Part shown: piece after piece, positions 1 through 8,125 of the stretch | Position numbering within the stretch: position 1 is the first letter of the stretch | How the letters are laid out: each line of letters opens with the position of its first letter | Assembly (NCBI RefSeq): GCF_017603965.1 | Contig: NZ_CP071955.1 | Location: 1,674,001-1,738,000, forward strand | Reading direction: 5' to 3' | Length of the DNA: 64,000 nucleotides | DNA from: Xanthomonas fragariae | GTDB taxonomy: Bacteria > Pseudomonadota > Gammaproteobacteria > Xanthomonadales > Xanthomonadaceae | Notes under the pieces: model-generated | Databases searched by the model: none | What the model was told of the DNA's origin: nothing | The model's input: only the letters and a program-made list of their open reading frames with translations | Program-made: the position numbers and the translations under genes

Positions 1-1096
1 AGTAAAAGCTGGTTAGCCAAGCGTAGTGCTCACCTGCTCGTCCAAGCGTGACCAGCTTTGACATGTAAGCAACCAATGCGATGCCGGTGTAGCTACTGGC
101 AAGGTTTTGAAGAATAACGCTAGCCCAAAGCAGTTCAGCAGACTGCTCGTTCGACGAAAGCAATGCAAGAACGAGGAGGGCAAGGACTTGGAGAGCTGCG
201 CCAACAAGGATGGTCGTGCTCAAGGACATGCGCTTCAAGCTAGTGCCTGCAGCCAAAATTCCGAGGAAGGCTGCTGGGATACCAAGCCAGATATGCAGGG
301 ATCCGACCACGCTCTTTCCAATGCCAAGGGCATAGAAGAAAGGATTGATCATGGGACCCAGAAGAATATCCGGTAGGCGATAGCAGCCGATGAAGACGAT
401 GACCGCGATCCATCCTTGGAGCGTGGAGGGTCGAAGGGATATCAGCGGAGACCCCTGCTTCTTCGCACTCGCGCGATCTGGGGTGAGAACCCTATCGGGA
501 TGAGATCGCAGAAAGAGCGTTCCGCAGATGGGCACCAACATCAGGGGCAGCAGAAGTGCATAAGCAACTTGCCAGGACAGCCGCGCTGCGAGCAAGAACA
601 CCAGTCCGTCGCTCAGCAGCAGAGCAACGCGGTAGCCAAATTGATAGGCGGTGAGGAGCTTGGCTGGCTGCTGGTGCACTGCCTCTTGTTCGATCCGAAA
701 CGCATCGACTGAGGCATCCAGGGTCGCACCGCCAAACGCGGCTGCGATGCAGCTCAGTGCAATCAGCGGAAGGCTCCCGGAGACGACGCTCAGGACAAGG
801 CCCAGGAGAGAGAGGGCGACCATGATCGAAGACAAGACAATCCAGCCTTGACGGTGCGACATGGTGCTTCCAACGACCGGCGCATGACGTTGGTCGAGAT
901 TGCGGGCCCATAGGAATTTGAGGGAGTAGGGAAGTGCGGTCCAAGCCAAGGCACCGATGACTGCGATCGAAAGCGACTTTTCGCTGAGCCAATAGCCTAA
1001 GGTGCTGCCGATCAGCGGATAAGGCAAACCAGAACCGAAGCCCAGGAACAAAAATCCAGTCCAGGCCTTGGTCGGCCTTGATGTCACTTCCTGCAT
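1..1096 (-). CDS. AmpG-like MFS transporter, C-terminus beyond the window
   Basis: Reading the minus strand from the ATG at 1096 gives 365 codons with no stop before the window edge. The product is hydrophobic throughout, with many membrane segments, so it is an inner-membrane permease. Its first 70 residues resemble the AmpG (muropeptide permease-like) branch of the major facilitator superfamily: GFGSGLPYPLIGSTLGYWLS, then PYSLKFLWARNLDQR. It lies 62 bp downstream of the HlyC-like gene on the same strand, so it is probably the third gene of that operon. The substrate is unknown. In this context export of, or immunity to, a modified peptide is as plausible as muropeptide uptake. The family is fairly sure, the role is not. 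Confidence 0.75.
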   Translation of the reverse strand, partial: MQEVTSRPTKAWTGFLFLGFGSGLPYPLIGSTLGYWLSEKSLSIAVIGALAWTALPYSLKFLWARNLDQRHAPVVGSTMSHRQGWIVLSSIMVALSLLGLVLSVVSGSLPLIALSCIAAAFGGATLDASVDAFRIEQEAVHQQPAKLLTAYQFGYRVALLLSDGLVFLLAARLSWQVAYALLLPLMLVPICGTLFLRSHPDRVLTPDRASAKKQGSPLISLRPSTLQGWIAVIVFIGCYRLPDILLGPMINPFFYALGIGKSVVGSLHIWLGIPAAFLGILAAGTSLKRMSLSTTILVGAALQVLALLVLALLSSNEQSAELLWASVILQNLASSYTGIALVAYMSKLVTLGRAGEHYAWLTSFY

Positions 1097-1158
1097 GGGC
1101 TGCAACTGCCTTGTCGCTTCGGTTCGTCCATTCGTATCAAGGAAGCAACGTGTCTTCC

Positions 1159-1590
1159 TCAGCCATCTTTGCGAAGTGTGTGAGTCTTGGTTCCCAGCAT
1201 AGCGCCCGTCTTATCTCGCACCAAGCGATGCGCTTGCTTGAAGTGAGGGCGCAAGCGGTGCCGTAGTGCTTTGGCCAGGCGTCGGTGATGCCCTGGCATA
1301 GCCACGAAATCCAGGATCCAGAGTTGATCACCTTCGTTCCAGTCACTAATCGGCAAGAACGGGGGATCTTGCAGAACCAAATGACTGGCGGTTTCAGGCG
1401 TCAGATAAGCCCATAAGGCGTAGCCGGTCCAGACTCCATCTTCGTCTTCGATCGTGACGAGCTGGCCTAGGCGAATCGCAGGCCATAGCCATACATAGGC
1501 AGCTGCGATAATGAACCTCTTGCGGTCAGTCTTGAACAGAAGTTGCATTGCCAGGCCAAGCGCCTGCGCATCAACGGCATTAGGTTGCAT
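1159..1590 (-). CDS. HlyC/RtxC-like (MceI/MchD-like) acyltransferase homologue
   Basis: This 143-aa protein has the size and layout of toxin-activating lysine acyltransferases. Visible landmarks are WPAIRLGQL (about 36-44), GYALWAYLT (56-64) and GDQLWILDFVAMPG (87-100), matching the LPAIRANQY, CSWANLS and DRKWFIDWIAPFG blocks of HlyC. Asp94 matches the essential Asp of HlyC, but the region that should carry the catalytic His reads LFKTDRKRF with no His, so classical acyl transfer may be lost. Its start overlaps the end of the upstream MchC-type gene by 11 bp. The same pairing (HlyC-like plus MchC-like) is known from siderophore-microcin loci, where the two proteins attach a siderophore to the microcin C-terminus. 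No RTX toxin is visible in the window. Confidence 0.72.
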   Translation of the reverse strand: MQPNAVDAQALGLAMQLLFKTDRKRFIIAAAYVWLWPAIRLGQLVTIEDEDGVWTGYALWAYLTPETASHLVLQDPPFLPISDWNEGDQLWILDFVAMPGHHRRLAKALRHRLRPHFKQAHRLVRDKTGAMLGTKTHTLRKDG

Positions 1591-3394
1591 GGGCGGTGGT
1601 TGAGCTCAATGTCTGCGCTGCAACTGCAGCGTCCGGGAAGGTGAGCAGTGCGGCAGGGATTGATGCACGCCCGTTCAAGCTTAGACCTACCAGGTAGCTG
1701 GTGGGTTCGCAGTCGACCAGCACGACGGTTCGATGGCCAGAATTGGTGATGCCGAGTGTCTCATCTGCGACTTCGGCACCGAAAAGCAGTGTTCCGCCAT
1801 GCACGCGTGGCCCCTCCGGCTGGACTGTATAGGCCATACGATGCGTATCAAAGAAATACAAGGCGGTGGACACGTGATCGCTTGCGTAGCCCAGGACAAG
1901 CCAGTGTGGCGGTAAGCCTTTCCAAACGCGGCGTGAGACCGCGACCTCGGTTGCGATAAAAGCCGAGACCCGCTTGGGTCCCGACGACCGATCGGCCAGG
2001 ATCGACCGCACCAGCTTGATCGCCCGGCGTTTGGAGACGCGATAGGAAAGGCGTGGCCGTGGTCTCAGCCAGCGGTTGGCGGCACAAAGATGGAGAGCTG
2101 CGTTCGGAAGTGCGCGCAGGAGCGAGTTGATCTCCTCGCCTGTCTGAGAGCCCTGGGTTGCTTTGCCTTTGATGTGGTCAGAGAGCCAATCGTGGCGCTC
2201 GCCGTGCTTTGTGGGCTGATCGAACGCATAGTCAATGCGCTGTTGCTCGCGATAGTAGCGCGCAATGAGCGCTTTGAAATGCAACGCCTCTGGGCTTGAC
2301 TGAGGCAAGGCACACGCTTTTGCACAGTGATGGAGAAACGCAGCTTCCATGTGATGCTCGATCTGGATAAGCAGCTGATCGATGTTGGCGATTGCCTTGT
2401 CAAAGCGGGAATACTTCTTGAAGAAATAGGCAAGCGAGGGAAGCGAGTGGCGAACATCACGCATCTCATCGCCGAAAAAGTGACGATGCCCATCGGTGCC
2501 ACGCTTCCAGGTGGGAACTGCGCGGAAGCCGCCGAAATCCAGAAACTGCGCGTTCGATGTGATGTTGTCGCTTGTCGGGCGTCCGGTCCAGAGGCGATGC
2601 GCGCGGCTTGCGGCAATCTGCTCGGCAAGGCGGGGGTAGAGCGCAGACAAGTCAACGCCTAGGTCATTGGGTTTGCCGGCATCGCGCTGCGTGTGTTCGT
2701 CGGCAAAGTGGATGGCATCTTTGACCCGCAGGCTATCTTGAAATTGATCGCTGTTTGCACTGCCTGATGTCCCGAAATACAGGCTGCGCTCGAAATGCGC
2801 CAAGCGCAGGAAAGCAGGCCTGATCAGAATGGCGCACCGCTCCGGCTCGTCGGCATCGGTGCGCGCCAGGGAGAAGCCGGCATCGATGATGGCAACGATG
2901 GGGACTGTCCCGTGGGGGAGTTCTGCGTTGAGGATCTCGCTGGCGACTGCCTCGCGAATGGCGTCGTAAAGATAGAGACAGCCATGGGAGTGTGACCAAT
3001 CATGGGCCTCGGAGACCAATGGCGTGGGGCCGGTTCCTTTGGCGATGAGCATGCCATCGGAGCCACAGCGGCCACTCCCTCCGTGGATTGCCCCACCGCT
3101 CCCACCATAGCGATCAGCGCCTAGTGTCTGTCCGCCGAAGCTGCCGGCGACGCAGTGAGCTTCGATAGATGTCACGGCAAAGCGCTCAAGCAAGGACGCT
3201 GAGATGCGGGCCCGAGTTGGCGCGTCGTGGATGGCCACGCCTAAGTCGTGAAACCAGCGCTCATTGAGCCAGAGCAAAGAAGCATCCGGCAGTCTTCCCA
3301 CTGGAAAGGGCACGAGCATCGAGGTGCTCACGCTGGCAAGGTTCAACAGGTTGGGGTCGTTCTTGTCATCCATGTCCCAGTAGTCATTGGGCAT
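1580..3394 (-). CDS. MchC-type protein with a SelO-like active-site pattern
   Basis: A 604-aa cytoplasmic protein, with a good ribosome site (AAGGA about 6 bases before the ATG). I read it as an MchC/MceJ-type microcin maturation protein, mainly because of the HlyC-like partner. The middle shows the constellation of SelO pseudokinases, which transfer AMP: Lys119 in AKGTGPTPL (SelO KGAGPTP), Glu148 in AIREAVASE (SelO IRE-x3-SE), IRPAFLRLAHFE at 191-202 (SelO RVAPSFLRFGNFE), then Asp276-Asn277 and Asp286 in SDNITSNAQFLDFGG (SelO TDN-x-S...DYG) with the same 9-residue Asn-to-Asp spacing. Before these comes a Gly-rich stretch, RYGGSGGAIHGGSGRCG (95-111). Glycine-rich and kinase-like elements together suggest nucleotide use, perhaps to activate a carboxylate. 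The exact substrate is unknown. Confidence 0.65.
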   Translation of the reverse strand: MPNDYWDMDDKNDPNLLNLASVSTSMLVPFPVGRLPDASLLWLNERWFHDLGVAIHDAPTRARISASLLERFAVTSIEAHCVAGSFGGQTLGADRYGGSGGAIHGGSGRCGSDGMLIAKGTGPTPLVSEAHDWSHSHGCLYLYDAIREAVASEILNAELPHGTVPIVAIIDAGFSLARTDADEPERCAILIRPAFLRLAHFERSLYFGTSGSANSDQFQDSLRVKDAIHFADEHTQRDAGKPNDLGVDLSALYPRLAEQIAASRAHRLWTGRPTSDNITSNAQFLDFGGFRAVPTWKRGTDGHRHFFGDEMRDVRHSLPSLAYFFKKYSRFDKAIANIDQLLIQIEHHMEAAFLHHCAKACALPQSSPEALHFKALIARYYREQQRIDYAFDQPTKHGERHDWLSDHIKGKATQGSQTGEEINSLLRALPNAALHLCAANRWLRPRPRLSYRVSKRRAIKLVRSILADRSSGPKRVSAFIATEVAVSRRVWKGLPPHWLVLGYASDHVSTALYFFDTHRMAYTVQPEGPRVHGGTLLFGAEVADETLGITNSGHRTVVLVDCEPTSYLVGLSLNGRASIPAALLTFPDAAVAAQTLSSTTAHAT

Positions 3395-3509
3395 TTCGCT
3401 TCCTTGTTTCCGCAGCTGCTGCGACTTCGCGTTCGATCGGCAGAGGTGATGCTACCAATCTGACGGCAATTCGTCCTGCTGCTTGGATTTTCTGAAAACC
3501 ACGGGACAT
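3384..3509 (-). CDS. Possible 41-aa upstream peptide, translationally coupled
   Basis: A short reading frame starting at ATG 3509 (an alternative ATG is at 3584) ends inside the start of the MchC-type gene, overlapping it by 11 bases. It begins MSRGFQKIQAAGRIAV and ends EVAAAAETRKRNAQ. The overlap and the same direction fit a small coupled gene. It has no Ser/Gly-rich tail like class IIb microcins, so I do not call it a precursor. It could equally be non-coding leader. Confidence 0.25.
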   Translation of the reverse strand: MSRGFQKIQAAGRIAVRLVASPLPIEREVAAAAETRKRNAQ

Positions 3510-3586
3510 CACTCTGCATAGACAGTCAGCGTAAAAAGGGACACACGGCATTGCCATAATTAGATTCGTACAGGTCTTATTCATTA

Positions 3587-3613
3587 TTACGTATAATTAT
3601 TATTTATACGTAA
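3587..3613. repeat. AT-rich 10-bp inverted repeat between divergent genes
   Basis: The arms TTACGTATAA (3587-3596) and TTATACGTAA (3604-3613) are perfect inverted copies around a 7-base spacer. The site lies in the AT-rich gap between the leftward MchC-type cluster and the rightward relaxase gene. This is the position expected of an operator serving both promoters or of a relaxosome protein site. Confidence 0.5.
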
Positions 3614-3685
3614 AAAAGAGACATGGTTGATCCAACTTTGGCGAAAACAAATTCAAAGAAAATTAAAGAGCAAGAGCGCACTTAT

Positions 3686-3837
3686 GGTTTCTGCTTTGCA
3701 GAAACCGTGCGCCAACGCTGCGCGTTGGTGCGGTGGCTTTCGCCACCTCGTTGCCTATGCTTCGCTAGGCAACACGGCCTCTTCAAAAGCTTGTGATCAA
3801 GGTCTCTTTGCTGTCGAGTTCGCTTAACTCTCGACAG
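3686..3837. repeat. Run of five stem-loops upstream of the relaxase (candidate oriT)
   Basis: Five hairpins follow one another. They are 3686-3706 (9-bp perfect stem, loop TTT), 3709-3731 (CCAACGC/GCGTTGG core), 3732-3747 (GGTGGC/GCCACC), 3750-3773 (GTTGCCTA/TAGGCAAC) and 3811-3837 (CTGTCGAG/CTCGACAG). The first four have unrelated arms but share a GC...GC core at the tip: GCTTTGC, GCTGCGC, GCTTTCGC, GCTTCGC. The block ends about 50 bases before the relaxase start. Origins of transfer usually sit next to the relaxase gene and carry inverted repeats, which makes oriT a reasonable guess, but no nick site can be recognised. Confidence 0.55.
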
Positions 3838-3890
3838 GGAATGTTCTGTCGCTTCTTTGTGTGCTCCACAAACAAACAGGAGTTTCACAA

Positions 3891-5534
3891 ATGGCGATTT
3901 ATCACGCAACAATGAAGTCTTTCAGCCGAGGCAACGGCGACTCATCGGTCGCAGCAGCTGCTTACCGCGCAGGGTTTGATCTGCTCGATATGAGCACAGG
4001 GCTTGGCCACAATTATTCCCACCGAGGCGGTGTCGATTTCCATCAGATGCTTGCGCCAAATGGTGCGCCCGTGTGGTGTTTCGATGCGCAGTATTTTTGG
4101 AACGCGAACGAAGCGGCCGAAACCCGCAAGAACGCGCGCGTTTGCCGAGAAGTCGAAGTATCGCTTCCGCACCAACTCGATCCACAACAACGGAGAGTGC
4201 TCGCTTTGGCGCTTGGCCAATTGCTCGTCAATCGGTTCAAGGTCGCCGTATTGGTCGCTGTGCACACACCAAGCAAATATGGTGATCAGCGCAATCATCA
4301 TGTGCATATGCTGATGTCAGCCAGACAGGTCGGGCCGGGAGGATTGGGTGAGCGCGCCTGCGCTGAGTTTGATGCGCGACAAGGCGGCGGCACACGAGCG
4401 CTGCGGCAAATCCGCAAAGACATCGCGATGGTCATCAATACGCACTTGAAAAATGCGGGCTACCCGGCTCGGGTGGATCATCGCAGTCTCCGAGCACAAG
4501 CACACGAAGCCGCGCGTAATGGAGAGTTTGAACGCGCCCGCGAACTCACGCGCCGGCCTGGCAAGCACTTGGGCAAAGCCAAAGTGGCGGTGATGCGCAA
4601 AACGAAGTTCACAGCAGAAGTGAGAGGGGCAGGTGGGCGAGAAGCAGCACTGGCGCTTTCAAAGCTTGTCGCTGAGCACATGAAAAAAAGCGGTGGTCTC
4701 GTGCACGAGGTGCCACCGTCTCATAGCCATGCGACAGCACTTCGGGATCGGGCCAACGCACAGGCTTCTGGATTGGACGGACGCACAGCGGTTGGGCAGA
4801 CACGATTGTCAGGCGTAGAGCGGGTGCGGCAGATCAAAGAGCGCTTGGCGCGTGCGCCAGCGCCTCGCCCGGGTCTCTACACGCCTTACAGCGGTCAGAC
4901 CCGACATCTTGGTCGCGTGACGCGTTTGGCTCGTTCCTCGGGCCGACAAGACGCTGAGTTGCTCAATGCGCAGGCGCAGCTGATCGAAGATTGGCTCGAA
5001 GCCCAGCGAGAGGTGGCTCAGCAGTCTCTCGAAGTATTGCGGCAGATCCCGGGTATCCAGATTGAACCCGAGTTTCAGCGCGCTCACTCGACATTGGTTT
5101 GTCGGCAAGTCGACAGCTACGCCACCAAGCCATTTCTCTTTGAAGACACCGAGATGCTTGCTCGCTCAATCAGCAAGTATGCCCATACGCTGGTGCGACC
5201 CTACAAGGCGCGCATGGCCGTGCTAGATGCGCAAGCCAAGCTCTATGAGCAAGAATACGATCCCGATACGAAAGTGGTGGCCAGAGCACAGCGGCGCTTG
5301 GCGCGAACGAAGAGGCATGTCTCCCCGCGCATCCAAGCGATCCAGCAGGGGCGGATCAAGCGGGCTCGAAAAGCGATGGTGGAGGCGGCTGAGGCCTTGG
5401 AGAAGAACTTCTCTCCGCAGCCGATTGAGGTGCTGACGCCTGAGGCATCTGGAGAGGATGCACATCCACCGCAGGCCGAGGGTGAGGCAGGGCATTGGGA
5501 GTTGAAGTTTCGGCCACCGAAGCCAGGTCTATGA
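3891..5534 (+). CDS. MobA/MobL-family (MOBQ) relaxase
   Basis: This 547-aa protein is a conjugative relaxase, which nicks one strand at oriT and pilots it to the recipient. The ATG at 3891 is chosen because of CAGGAG just upstream and because the family begins with MAIYHxxxKxxSRGxGxSxVAAAAYRAG, as seen here with a candidate Tyr25. The metal-binding His triad is HHVH at 136-139, in NHHVHMLMSAR. The region after about residue 230 is charged and helical, as in other MobA C-terminal halves. No type IV secretion or coupling-protein genes are in the window, so the island is probably mobilizable rather than self-transmissible. An inverted repeat and a hairpin run precede it. Confidence 0.88.
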   Translation: MAIYHATMKSFSRGNGDSSVAAAAYRAGFDLLDMSTGLGHNYSHRGGVDFHQMLAPNGAPVWCFDAQYFWNANEAAETRKNARVCREVEVSLPHQLDPQQRRVLALALGQLLVNRFKVAVLVAVHTPSKYGDQRNHHVHMLMSARQVGPGGLGERACAEFDARQGGGTRALRQIRKDIAMVINTHLKNAGYPARVDHRSLRAQAHEAARNGEFERARELTRRPGKHLGKAKVAVMRKTKFTAEVRGAGGREAALALSKLVAEHMKKSGGLVHEVPPSHSHATALRDRANAQASGLDGRTAVGQTRLSGVERVRQIKERLARAPAPRPGLYTPYSGQTRHLGRVTRLARSSGRQDAELLNAQAQLIEDWLEAQREVAQQSLEVLRQIPGIQIEPEFQRAHSTLVCRQVDSYATKPFLFEDTEMLARSISKYAHTLVRPYKARMAVLDAQAKLYEQEYDPDTKVVARAQRRLARTKRHVSPRIQAIQQGRIKRARKAMVEAAEALEKNFSPQPIEVLTPEASGEDAHPPQAEGEAGHWELKFRPPKPGL

Positions 5535-5967
5535 CGGCTCAAATGTTTCTGACCGTTGACCGCGCAGCAGACTGATGGTGCGCCTAGGCATTTGGCTGGA
5601 AGCTAGGGTCGTCGCAGAAGGTTCCCGCCAAGTGATCGGAACAACGCCGCCCGCCATTGGCACCCGGCGCCGAGACTGAGGCTTCAACGCCAGCGACACA
5701 GGAGCCCCGCATACGGGGCTCTTTTTTCGTGACCCAGATCTACTTCGCGCGTCTGGATGGGGTCAGGAGCGGTGCTATACAGATCTAGGCCATGGTCTTT
5801 GCTCTGGTAGAACTGCATCTGCCAGTTAACGCGTGCCTCCCGTCGATGGGCCCGTCATAATTGTTGCTCGGGTTGGCGGTGGTCAGAGTTGTTGAGATGC
5901 AACGACCTTGGATGATGCGAAATGAGGGCGGGGCGTTTTATGAGCTGTTTCGCGAACGGGGTGGTTG
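5535..5967. other. Intergenic stretch after the relaxase
   Basis: No convincing gene is seen in these 430 bases. The stretch contains one clear intrinsic terminator (5702-5727), and the last 100 bases are the likely promoter region of the interrupted membrane-protein gene. Confidence 0.6.
5702..5727 (+). terminator. Rho-independent terminator
   Basis: An 8-bp GC-rich stem, GAGCCCCG with CGGGGCTC around loop CATA, is followed directly by six T residues. It is the canonical form for + strand transcripts and probably ends relaxase transcription. Confidence 0.85.
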
Positions 5968-6408
5968 ATGTCGGCTGGCGAGATGGAGTTTGACAAGATC
6001 AGGTCAGTTATTCGGCTGGCCGAACATGCAGTCGTCCAGAACACGCCCTTTGCAAAACGGGACGATCTACTCCGGGCGCTTTCTGATGAGCTTCTGGTTG
6101 GTCCTTGGCTGATCCTCAGCGGGCTTGGAATTCTCTGGAAGCGTTTTGTGTGGGTCCTGGGCTTGACGATCATCATCGCGGTTTATATCCGCTTGTTCGA
6201 CCATGCTTTCAGTGCTTCGGCAGCGTTCGGAGCGCTGATGCTTGCGACTCTATGTGTCTATTTTGGACTCCCAAGTCGGACGGTTCTGGCAGGGGTCAAC
6301 GGTAGGGCCATCGGTGCGCTTGCAGTAGCTATCGGTGAGCAGGTTCGCAGCAAGGATGTGAACCGCCCCGGGATTTCGGGAGGCTCCAACTCTTGAGAAG
6401 ATGGGGCG

Positions 6409-6729
6409 ATGAGCAAGACGAAATATTCACCGGAAGTGCGAGAGCGCGCGGTTCGGCTGGTGCGGGAGCATCAGGGCGAGTACGGCTCGCAGTGGGCGGC
6501 GATCGAATCGATTGCCGGGAAGATTGGCTGTTCGTCGCAGACGCTGTGCAACTGGGTGCGTCAGGCCGAGCGTGATGCCGGCAAGCGTCAGGGGCTGACG
6601 ACGGACGAGCGGACGCGGATGAAAGCGCTGGAACGCGAAGTGCGCGAGCTGAGGCAAGCCAACGAGATCCTGCGCAAGGCCAGCGCGTATTTTGCCCAGG
6701 CGGAGCTCGACCGCCGCTTCAAGCCCTGA
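6409..6729 (+). CDS. IS3-family transposase OrfA
   Basis: A 106-aa DNA-binding subunit. It has an N-terminal helix-turn-helix (about residues 8-50, with RERAVRLV and [16 protein letters not shown]) followed by a leucine-zipper-like helix ([26 protein letters not shown], about 70-95) of the OrfA type. OrfB lies downstream in the -1 frame, and the active transposase is normally an OrfAB fusion made by programmed frameshifting near the end of this gene. Confidence 0.92.
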   Translation: MSKTKYSPEVRERAVRLVREHQGEYGSQWAAIESIAGKIGCSSQTLCNWVRQAERDAGKRQGLTTDERTRMKALEREVRELRQANEILRKASAYFAQAELDRRFKP

Positions 6730-6737
6730 CCACGTTC

Positions 6738-7622
6738 GTGACCGAACATTGCGATGTTCACGGGGTCGAGCCAATCTGCAAGGTGCTGCAGGTTGCCCCG
6801 TCGACGTATTACCGCCACGCGCAGCGGGAAGCGGACGCGAACTTGCGCCCGAACCGCTGGTGGAAGGACCAGGCGCTGCGCCCGCAGATCCGGCGGGTAT
6901 GGGAGCAGAACCGACAGGTGTACGGCGTGCGCAAGGTCTGGCGGCAGCTCAAGCGCGAGGGCTATGCGGTGGCCCGCTGCACGGTGGAGCGACTGATGGG
7001 CGCACTTGGCCTGCGCGGCGTGGTACGCGGGAAGGTGGTCAAGACCACGATCAGCGACAAGCGGCCGTGCCCGCTGGACAAGGTGAACCGACAGTTCCAT
7101 GCGCCGTCGCCGAACCGACTGTGGGTCAGCGACTTCACGTATGTCTCGACCTGGGCCGGGTTCGTGTACGTGGCCTTCGTGATCGACGTGTACGCACGGC
7201 GGATCGTGGGCTGGAAGGTGTCGCAGACGGCGCACACGGACTTCGTGCTGGACGCGCTGGAGCAGGCGCTGCATGCGCGTCGTCCAACCGAAGGCGGCCT
7301 GATCCACCACTCCGACCGCGGCGTGCAGTATGTGTCGATCCGCTACACCGAGCGGCTGGCCGACGCCGGGATCGAGCCGTCGGTGGGCAGCGTGGGCGAT
7401 AGCTATGACAACGCGTTGGCCGAGACGATCAACGGGTTGTACAAGGCCGAGGTGATCCACCGGCGCGCGTGGCGCAACCGCCAGGATGTGGAACTGGCCA
7501 CGCTGGATTGGGTGGACTGGTACAACCACAAACGCTTGCTGGGGTCGATCGGGAACATTCCGCCAGCGGAAGCCGAAGAGGCTTACTATCGACAACAGGC
7601 CGGTTACGCCAAAGCGGCGTGA
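6738..7622 (+). CDS. IS3-family transposase OrfB (DDE integrase domain)
   Basis: A 294-aa catalytic subunit. An N-terminal HTH_21-like region (RRVWEQNRQVYGVRKVWRQL) is followed by the rve integrase core. The DDE residues are visible in WVSDFTYV, HHSDRGVQY and DNALAETINGLYKAE. The GTG at 6738 is the first start in this frame, but translation probably arrives by frameshift from OrfA. The frame is intact, so the element may still be active. Confidence 0.92.
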   Translation: MTEHCDVHGVEPICKVLQVAPSTYYRHAQREADANLRPNRWWKDQALRPQIRRVWEQNRQVYGVRKVWRQLKREGYAVARCTVERLMGALGLRGVVRGKVVKTTISDKRPCPLDKVNRQFHAPSPNRLWVSDFTYVSTWAGFVYVAFVIDVYARRIVGWKVSQTAHTDFVLDALEQALHARRPTEGGLIHHSDRGVQYVSIRYTERLADAGIEPSVGSVGDSYDNALAETINGLYKAEVIHRRAWRNRQDVELATLDWVDWYNHKRLLGSIGNIPPAEAEEAYYRQQAGYAKAA

Positions 7623-8125
7623 CTCAAACCAAACAGCCTCCCGAAATCCCGGGGCGGTTCAATGAGCTGGAAAGACTGTCCTCCGGCGTGCAGCTGGTCA
7701 AAGTTCAAACCACGGAGCGCTTGGCACGCTTCAATGTGTTCACGGGTATTGTGTGGGGTGCACTGTTTTGGTTTGCCGGTGCTCGCGTCTTTTCTCCGAC
7801 AGTGCCGCCTGAGGTGGTTGAGTCGAGCATTTTTCCCCTCATTGCAGCTTCTGTGCTCTTCTCCGTTCTTTTCACTGCCGCAGTGGGCTATGCCACTGCC
7901 GTGCGAGTGGTTTATCAGACGCTAGATTTCGCCTTGATTGAGGTGAAGGCGGCACCTGCAGGCAAGGATGACGCCTAGGGAAGGGCGGTTGGGCCTCGCT
8001 CGATCGATATCTTAGCGCCGCCCTCGGGCGGCAAAGGCCATCTTCTTGCCTTATCCATGTGGCGATGTCGCTGTTAACAACACTCAAAGTGGCGGAACGA
8101 TGGCCCACGTCATTGCGTAGAGCTG

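Larger units (their letters stand above)
6359..7661 (+). mobile_element. Complete IS3-family insertion sequence
   Basis: The element is 1303 bp, bounded by 27-bp perfect inverted repeats (6359-6385 and 7635-7661) whose outer ends read TGAACCGCCCCGGG. Both flanks carry the 3-bp direct repeat ATG (6356-6358 and 7662-7664), the 3-bp target duplication normal for IS3-family transposition. Inside are orfA and orfB in the usual -1 frame relation. Ends and OrfA sequence resemble the IS51-type subgroup, but the subgroup is not certain. Confidence 0.93.
5968..7978 (+). pseudogene. Small membrane-protein gene split by an IS3-family insertion
   Basis: Removing the insertion sequence (6359-7661) and one copy of the ATG target duplication joins 5968-6358 to 7665-7978 in one frame without a stop. 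The joined frame reads ...RSKDELERLSSGVQLV... and gives a 234-aa protein. The product has four hydrophobic segments: two in the first half (around LVGPWLILSGLGILW and the AFSASAAFGALML region) and two in the second (FTGIVWGALFWFAG and IAASVLFSVLFTAAVGYA). I do not recognise the family. The start could also be the ATG at 5983. The insertion separates the two membrane halves, so the gene is broken in this strain, apparently recently because both halves are otherwise intact. Confidence 0.8.

Noticed and set aside
492..992. 166-aa minus-strand frame rich in Arg, Pro, Ser and Cys
   Set aside because: It is an out-of-frame shadow of the AmpG-like transporter gene, which reads as a hydrophobic permease on the same strand.
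1159..3394. RTX toxin activation locus
   Set aside because: The HlyC-like protein invites this reading, but there is no RTX toxin gene or type I secretion gene in the window and the partner is an MchC-type protein.
6588..7595. 335-aa frame on the minus strand inside the insertion sequence
   Set aside because: It is antisense to orfB, His/Arg-rich, with no domain-like features. Long antisense frames are common in high-GC genes.
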